Shown: piece after piece, positions 59,878-64,000 of the stretch
Position numbering within the stretch: the first letter of the stretch is position 1
Layout: the number at the start of each line of letters is the position of its first letter
Origin: Mailhella sp.
Lineage (GTDB): Bacteria > Desulfobacterota > Desulfovibrionia > Desulfovibrionales > Desulfovibrionaceae
Direction of reading: 5' to 3'
DNA: 64,000 nt
NCBI GenBank assembly: GCA_017408905.1
Contig: JAFQTU010000050.1
Coordinates: 1 to 64,000, forward strand
Position numbers and translations under genes: made by a program
Notes under the pieces: generated by a model
Told to the model about the DNA's origin: nothing
Database searches by the model: none
What the model saw: the letters and a program-made list of their open reading frames with translations, nothing else

Positions 59878-60453
59878 TTACTTCCACGTCTCCAGCAGGA
59901 GAGGCTTGATTTCCTGATAGATGGCCACCGCGTTGGACACGGCAAGCATAGCGCCCACACTGGACACGGTAGCGCCGGAAATGGCGTCGATCTCGCCGCC
60001 GTCGGCCTTGAGCTTCACAGGGAGCTTCTTATCGGGGAACTGGTTCAGGAAGTCGGGTTCGGAAAGGCGCGTACCGATACCGGCGGTTTCCTTCATGGTG
60101 GTCATGCCGATGCCGGCAAGGGTATCCTGATGGACATTGAAGCCCACGGCCACGCCGATGTCGCCGCCGTAGCCCTTGCCGAAGGCCTCGATGGCCACTC
60201 CGTAGAGCTTGCCGCCCTTCTTAGCAGGGAACACGTTGACCTTGCGGCCGTCCTTCAGGGTGAAGGCCTTGCGGTCTTCGATGGGGGAATTCTCCGCCCC
60301 CTTGAAGACTTCGAGGATGGCGGGGCCCTGCACGAAGGTGAGCACCTGGCTCTCGATCTGGGTGGCCGTGCTCATCTTAAGGTAGGAGAGGCTGAAACCG
60401 GCAAGGCCGCACAGCAGGCCCAGCACAGCTATCATCTGGATCATGCTTTTCAT
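59878..60453 (-). CDS. rnfG: Rnf complex flavoprotein RnfG
   Basis: A 191-residue subunit with one N-terminal membrane helix (about 5-26) and a periplasmic FMN-binding domain. The flavinylation site SGATVSS is at 159-165, with Thr162 the likely covalent attachment point made by ApbE. GYGGDIGVAVGFN and GMTTMKETAGIGTRL are the usual core. Its ATG overlaps the rnfD stop by one base (TAATG). Confidence 0.94.
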   Translation of the reverse strand: MKSMIQMIAVLGLLCGLAGFSLSYLKMSTATQIESQVLTFVQGPAILEVFKGAENSPIEDRKAFTLKDGRKVNVFPAKKGGKLYGVAIEAFGKGYGGDIGVAVGFNVHQDTLAGIGMTTMKETAGIGTRLSEPDFLNQFPDKKLPVKLKADGGEIDAISGATVSSVGAMLAVSNAVAIYQEIKPLLLETWK

Positions 60454-61421
60454 TACTTGTCCCCCTTCTTCCAGCCGAAGGGCCGAGTGACGACGAGGCC
60501 GAACATGGGTGCGAGCAGATTGATGAGCATCACGGCAAAGGGAGCACCGTCGGTATAGATGCCGAAGATGCGGATGATGACCACCAGCGCGCCGCCGGTA
60601 AGGCCGTAAAGGCACATGGGAAGGCGGCGGTGCGGGGAGCAGGAATCCTCAGTGGCAAGGAAGAAGGCCGCCAGCACGGTAGTGCCGCTGCAAAGGTGGA
60701 ACAGGGGGCCGGCATAGCGGGCCGAATCGGCGAACTGGAAGCAGGCGGCGGTGACGGCCACGCCCAGCAGGAAGCAGAGCGGCACTTCCCAGCGGATGAC
60801 GCCGCGCAGGATGATGAACAGGCCGCCAAGGCAGAGCAGGCCTACCTGTGCCGCGCCAAGGCCGCCGAGCTGGAGGCCGAGGAGCAGATCGGCATAGGAC
60901 ATATCGGCCACAGCGGCCGGGCCGAACTGCTTGAGGCGGAGAAGCGGGTCGCAAAGGTCGGTGAGCAGGATAGTGGAAGTCGCGTCCATGTAGGTGGGGA
61001 AGGACACGAAGATCAGCGCCCAGCCCACGAGCACGGCGCTCACGGGGTTGGTTCCGTAGCCGCCGAAGGCCATGCGGCCAAGGCACATGGCACAGCCCAC
61101 GCCGATGACCACCAGCCACCACGGAGCCGCGGCGGGCAGGAGGAAGGCGAAGAGCACGCCCAGCACGGCGGCAGTGCCGTCGCTCTGGGAGGGCTTCTGC
61201 CCCATAGCCTTCTGGCAGAGGAATTCGCAGGCCATAGCCGTGAACACGGAAAGGGCGACGACGCGGATGGCGGGGATGCCCCATATGGCGAAGGCCGCAA
61301 GCATGGCCGGAGCAAGGGCTATCAGCGTGTAGATGCTGTTGCCGCGTATGGTGCGGCCGCAGTGCCAGAACGGCGGAACGCTGATGGCAACCATGATATC
61401 GTTATTGGCAGATTTGCTCAT
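60453..61421 (-). CDS. rnfD: Rnf complex membrane flavoprotein RnfD
   Basis: A 322-residue membrane subunit (NqrB homologue) with about ten helices. It carries a second covalent FMN; the attachment region here reads HLCSGTTVLAAFFLATEDSCSP, close to the usual S-G-x-T site. GRMAFGGYGTNPVSAVLVGWALIFVSFP and IYTDGAPFAVMLINLLAPMF are conserved. It follows rnfC by 43 bases and overlaps rnfG by one. Confidence 0.94.
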   Translation of the reverse strand: MSKSANNDIMVAISVPPFWHCGRTIRGNSIYTLIALAPAMLAAFAIWGIPAIRVVALSVFTAMACEFLCQKAMGQKPSQSDGTAAVLGVLFAFLLPAAAPWWLVVIGVGCAMCLGRMAFGGYGTNPVSAVLVGWALIFVSFPTYMDATSTILLTDLCDPLLRLKQFGPAAVADMSYADLLLGLQLGGLGAAQVGLLCLGGLFIILRGVIRWEVPLCFLLGVAVTAACFQFADSARYAGPLFHLCSGTTVLAAFFLATEDSCSPHRRLPMCLYGLTGGALVVIIRIFGIYTDGAPFAVMLINLLAPMFGLVVTRPFGWKKGDK

Positions 61422-61464
61422 ATCGGTTCTCGTTGAGAGCTTGTTATCGTGAAGGAGGAAGGCC

Positions 61465-62703
61465 TCAGTCCTTGCTGACAGGGACTATGGGGGTGAGCTT
61501 GGCCATTGCCTCTTCCTGACGCAGCTTGCTCACGGCAAGGCGTATGTACTGGAGCACGGGGCGGCGGGCAATGCACACGTAACTGCACAGGCCGCAGTCC
61601 ACGCAGAGGTGGAAGTTCTCCTTCCGCGACATGCCGTACTTGTTGAATTCGGCGTAGCGGCTGAGCATGCGCGGGTCGATGCGGGTGGGGCACACCAGCA
61701 TGCACGCGCCGCAGTTCACGCAGATGCTGTCGCCTTCCATCGGGGGGATGGTCCCCTTGCGGACGACGAAGAAGCCCTGCGTGCCCTTGGTGATGCTTCG
61801 GTCGAGCTGGTCGAGGCTTTCGCCGCGCAGGGGGCCGCCGCGCAGGATGGTGTCGCCATTCTTCAGGGTGACGTTAGTGTACTCTATAAGGTCGCCCACG
61901 ATACTGCCGTTGGCAACGAGGTAGTTCGCCCTGTGCTCGTCCACGCTCACAGTGATAACAGTCTCCATGAGCGGCAGGCCGGTGAGGGCCACGCGGCCGA
62001 GGCTCCACACGTTATGGATACCCACGGCGGCCCAGCCTTCCGGGTTTTCCTTCTTGGTGATCTGCTTGATGAGCAGTTCGGAAATACTGTTGGGGTATTC
62101 CGGCTCCACCTCGACGATGCGGACCCCGTCCACCTTCACTTCACCGCCCTTGGGTACGGCGAGGATGATCTCTTCGGCGCGGCCGAAGCGGCGCATGAGC
62201 TCGATGCCGGCCTTTATCTCGTCAACGTATTCCACGAGCATATCTTCGGCCCAGGTGATGTTCGGTTCGGGGTTCAGGCCGTTGACCACGAGAGTCTTTG
62301 TGCGCTGACCGAGGGAACGGGTGTTCACACCGAGCTTCTTCACGGCAAGGACAAGGTCTTCGCCGCGCAGGTCACTGTCCAGAAGTTCCACACGTTCCAC
62401 TTCGGGGAAGGCAGAGGCGTCCACCTTATCGTCGGGCAGAACGTCGATGAAAATGCTTCGGACGTTGATATCGGAAATGACGCCGTAGACCGGGGCGTGC
62501 AGGTCGCCCTTTTCGAGCGAGGGGTGTTCGGCAAGGAGCATACCGGGGTAGACCGGCGTTTTCTTCTTGATATCGGGGAGCAGAGTGAACTGTTCGCGGT
62601 TCAGGCGAAGCTTCTTAGGCTTGAAGCCTTCGCGGAAGCGGCAGATATTGCCGTAGACAAGGCGGAAGCGGGGATCGCTGAGGATATTGAATCTTCTTTT
62701 CAT
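61465..62703 (-). CDS. rnfC: Rnf complex NADH-binding subunit RnfC
   Basis: A 412-residue peripheral subunit that oxidises or reduces NAD. The N-terminal barrel-sandwich region (PDIKKKTPVYPGMLLAEHPSL, GDLHAPVYGVISDI) precedes the NADH/FMN-binding fold (TLVVNGLNPEPN, EIILAVPKGGEV). Two 4Fe-4S motifs follow: CVNCGACMLVCP and CVDCGLCSYVC. It is shorter than gammaproteobacterial RnfC, lacking the long C-terminal repeat tail. I chose ATG 62703, which starts MKRRFNIL, just after the cytochrome stop. Confidence 0.94.
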   Translation of the reverse strand: MKRRFNILSDPRFRLVYGNICRFREGFKPKKLRLNREQFTLLPDIKKKTPVYPGMLLAEHPSLEKGDLHAPVYGVISDINVRSIFIDVLPDDKVDASAFPEVERVELLDSDLRGEDLVLAVKKLGVNTRSLGQRTKTLVVNGLNPEPNITWAEDMLVEYVDEIKAGIELMRRFGRAEEIILAVPKGGEVKVDGVRIVEVEPEYPNSISELLIKQITKKENPEGWAAVGIHNVWSLGRVALTGLPLMETVITVSVDEHRANYLVANGSIVGDLIEYTNVTLKNGDTILRGGPLRGESLDQLDRSITKGTQGFFVVRKGTIPPMEGDSICVNCGACMLVCPTRIDPRMLSRYAEFNKYGMSRKENFHLCVDCGLCSYVCIARRPVLQYIRLAVSKLRQEEAMAKLTPIVPVSKD

Positions 62704-62714
62704 GGTATTCCGCC

Positions 62715-63461
62715 TTACTTCATGTGGCACTGGGCGCAGGCGTCCACGGGGCCGCCCTTTTCCTTATGACAGCCGATGCACTGGCCGTGATAGGCGGCCA
62801 TACTGCCCGGGACAAGCTTCTTGGGTTCCTCTTCGTGGCAGGTGGCGCAGGAAACATAGGCGCTCTTGATGCTCTTGCCGGCAAGGAACTGTTCTCTGGC
62901 GTTCACGGTGTCGTGGCACACAAGGCAGTTCTTGGCATCGCCCTTCATTTCGCGGCTGTGACAGTCCACGCACTGGGCATGGCCGGCATCCTTGGCGGAA
63001 AGGCTGGCCTTGGCGGCCTCTGCGGCCTTGGCTTCGAAGTAGCCTTCATCCACGTAGCTGGCGTGCGCCTTGCGGTCCCATTCCTTCACCGGGAAGGCGG
63101 AAACGTGGTGGCAGGTGGCGCAGGCAAGCTGGTCCTTGCTCATGTTCTGGTGAGCCGTCTTGAAGTCGCCGCCGAAGTCGACGCCGTGGCAGGATTTGCA
63201 CGACATCTTGAACGACGTCATGGTCCTGTCGTGGCAGGCGTTGCAGCTGTCGGCGTCCTTGGGCGCAAAGGCTTCGTGATGACACTGAGCGCAGGTCAGG
63301 CCGTATTTTTCCATGTGCGTCTTATGATCGAAGACCACGCGGCCACCGACGTTGGGCATGAGCACTCTGCCCGGCAGGACTTCTTTTTCCTGCGGGACAA
63401 GATAGCCGCCGATAGACAGGGCAAGAAGGACCCCCATCAGACCATATACGAGTTTTCCCAC
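62715..63461 (-). CDS. Rnf-associated periplasmic multiheme cytochrome c (nine CXXCH)
   Basis: 248 residues. One N-terminal signal anchor (GKLVYGLMGVLLALSIGGYL) is followed by a class III type cytochrome with nine CXXCH haem sites: CAQCH, CNACH, CKSCH, CATCH, CVDCH, CLVCH, CATCH, CIGCH, CAQCH. It is first in the Rnf operon, as in Desulfovibrio, where it is thought to link periplasmic cytochrome c3 to Rnf. The GTG at 63461 has a strong GAGGAGGG site 4-5 bases upstream and is preferred over an ATG ten codons earlier with none. Desulfovibrio relatives are described with ten haems, so the count is worth checking. Confidence 0.88.
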   Translation of the reverse strand: MGKLVYGLMGVLLALSIGGYLVPQEKEVLPGRVLMPNVGGRVVFDHKTHMEKYGLTCAQCHHEAFAPKDADSCNACHDRTMTSFKMSCKSCHGVDFGGDFKTAHQNMSKDQLACATCHHVSAFPVKEWDRKAHASYVDEGYFEAKAAEAAKASLSAKDAGHAQCVDCHSREMKGDAKNCLVCHDTVNAREQFLAGKSIKSAYVSCATCHEEEPKKLVPGSMAAYHGQCIGCHKEKGGPVDACAQCHMK

Positions 63462-63503
63462 AATTCCCTCCTCGTACTCGATACGGAGCATAGAATGCCG
63501 TCA

Positions 63504-63532
63504 GTATAATAGAGCCCTGTAAAATCTCAAGA
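63504..63532 (-). promoter_or_regulatory. probable sigma-70 promoter of the Rnf operon
   Basis: Minus strand TCTTGA (63532-63527), 17 bases, TTATAC (63509-63504), about 43 bases before the GTG start. The -10 is good and the -35 moderate. Repeats at 63576-63639 lie just upstream. Confidence 0.45.
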
Positions 63533-63575
63533 TATCAGCGGAATTTTTTTGATAAAAATAAAAATCACAATACAA

Positions 63576-63639
63576 GTCAGCAAAGGTTGAACTGTTTAAA
63601 CAAACAATTTTCGCCCCCTTCTGCTGACTGTTTAACCAA
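63576..63639. promoter_or_regulatory. paired repeats upstream of the Rnf promoter, candidate operator
   Basis: ACTGTTTAA-CAA occurs twice in direct orientation (63591-63603 and 63627-63639), 36 bases apart. The first copy contains the palindrome GTTTAAAC. GTCAGC near 63577 is also inverted as GCTGAC at 63624. The spacing of more than three helical turns suggests two protein-binding sites. Confidence 0.45.
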
Positions 63640-63725
63640 TTTAGAAATATCTGCCTGCAATCACAGAAAAAGGCAGGAGTCCCCTTTCCATCGGAGAAAA
63701 GACAGGGGCGATTTTTGAAATGAAG

Positions 63726-63809
63726 GCGGCCCGTCGAAGACTTTGAACCTTTCTTCACAATCTTCCAAGTCTCTGCGATTTTCCATGCGTCCTCAACTCG
63801 CCGGGCCGC
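63726..63809. ncRNA. nested inverted repeats, candidate structured RNA
   Basis: GCGGCCCG (63726-63733) pairs with CGGGCCGC (63802-63809). Inside, AGACTT (63738-63743) pairs with AAGTCT (63767-63772). The two nested stems would fold an 84-base element. No known RNA family is recognised, and the strand is undetermined. Confidence 0.25.
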
Positions 63810-63869
63810 ATCATGCACGCCCTTCCCCTCGGCGCGCCGTTTCCTTTTTAATGCCCCGAATTTAAGCCG

Positions 63870-63898
63870 TTGCGCATCCGGCCAAGAAAGGCTAGACT
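63870..63898 (+). promoter_or_regulatory. sigma-70 promoter of coaX
   Basis: TTGCGC at 63870-63875, 17 bases, TAGACT at 63893-63898, 32 bases before the chosen ATG. Confidence 0.5.
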
Positions 63899-63930
63899 TT
63901 TGTGTCTGTAGAATGAAAGGCGGTGCGCTC

Positions 63931-64000
63931 ATGTCTGAAAACCTCCTCCTTGTCGATATCGGCAATACCTGCATCAAGCTGGTCTTTGCCCGCCCCGATG
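63931..64000 (+). CDS. coaX: type III pantothenate kinase, N-terminus only
   Basis: Only the first 23 residues are in the window: MSENLLLVDIGNTCIKLVFA. LLVDIGNT.IK is the phosphate-1 motif of the ASKHA-fold type III pantothenate kinases, which start coenzyme A synthesis. AGGCGG precedes the ATG at 63931; an in-frame ATG six codons earlier (63913) is possible. The remainder lies to the right of the window, so the call rests on this motif alone. Confidence 0.7.
   Translation, partial: MSENLLLVDIGNTCIKLVFARPD

Larger units (their letters stand above)
63462..63930. other. 469-bp divergent intergenic region, Rnf operon / coaX
   Basis: No gene is supported. A 158-codon open frame on the minus strand (63501-63977) has no ribosome site, crosses the coaX start and looks non-coding. 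The region holds the Rnf promoter, paired repeats at 63576-63639, a nested inverted repeat at 63726-63809 and the coaX promoter, all listed separately. Confidence 0.6.

Noticed and set aside
63501-63977. 158-codon minus-strand frame crossing the coaX start
   Set aside because: Overlaps promoters and repeats, has no ribosome site, and would run antisense into coaX.
1-64000. CRISPR arrays, prophage, insertion sequences, rRNA and tRNA genes
   Set aside because: I saw no regularly spaced direct repeats, transposase or integrase other than XerC, or rRNA/tRNA sequences that fold completely.

Overview
The window is a chromosome segment of a high-GC member of the Desulfovibrionaceae, in the Bilophila, Mailhella and Desulfovibrio range. 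Three things suggest this. There is a glycyl-radical isethionate sulfite-lyase at the left edge. There is a complete Rnf operon that begins with a multiheme c-type cytochrome and ends with apbE at the right edge. Between them lie LPS, periplasmic-glucan and Sec genes of a didermic anaerobe. It is mostly core genome. I see no rRNA, tRNA, CRISPR array, prophage or insertion sequence. The one compositional outlier is an AT-richer Sel1-repeat gene near 25.3-26.7 kb.

Layout. 1-2147: islA on the minus strand, cut by the window edge, preceded by a consensus sigma-54 promoter and palindromic upstream sites. 2969-6522: two tandem CoA-disulfide-reductase/rhodanese paralogues, divergent from islA. 6.7-10.7 kb: waaA, then kdsC-lptC-lptA-lptB (Kdo processing and LPS export). 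10.8-14.0 kb: yajC-secD-secF. 14.0-15.6 kb: a lone oligopeptide-type ABC ATPase and a flavoredoxin. 15.9-20.1 kb: opgG-opgH. 20.2-24.4 kb: an EamA exporter downstream of a large EndoQ-like PHP nuclease fused to a UvrD helicase. 24.5-30.2 kb: a TrmN6-like methyltransferase, the Sel1 gene disrupted at a G8 tract, an RNA m5C methyltransferase, a secreted FG-GAP protein and a DUF1844 protein. 30.2-41.9 kb: single genes and pairs (argC, fba, an OB/HD exoribonuclease-like gene with tmk, TPR with DUF4037, Rrf2 with a GlcG-like gene, DUF533, MATE with LysR, DUF4125, Fe-alcohol dehydrogenase). 41.9-45.0 kb: skp-lpxD-fabZ-lpxA. 45.1-46.7 kb: a shikimate-kinase-like gene and rplM-rpsI. 47-52 kb: an HD-domain gene and hisS-aspS-def. 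52.3-56.6 kb: a KefB-type antiporter, dprA and xerC in overlapping order. 56.7-63.5 kb: the Rnf operon (cytochrome-rnfC-D-G-E-A-B-apbE). 63.9 kb: start of coaX.

How the parts fit. IslA releases sulfite for respiration, and the adjacent rhodanese-fused flavoenzymes could handle sulfane sulfur or CoA persulfide. Rnf couples ferredoxin and NAD to an ion gradient, with the periplasmic cytochrome as a probable electron entry point. The LPS, lipid A, OpgGH, Skp and Sec genes build the envelope.

The most unusual items are the EndoQ-UvrD fusion ending in a clamp-binding motif, the Sel1 gene switched off by a G8 homopolymer, the sigma-54 control region of islA, and a shikimate-kinase-fold enzyme that lacks the shikimate-binding residues.
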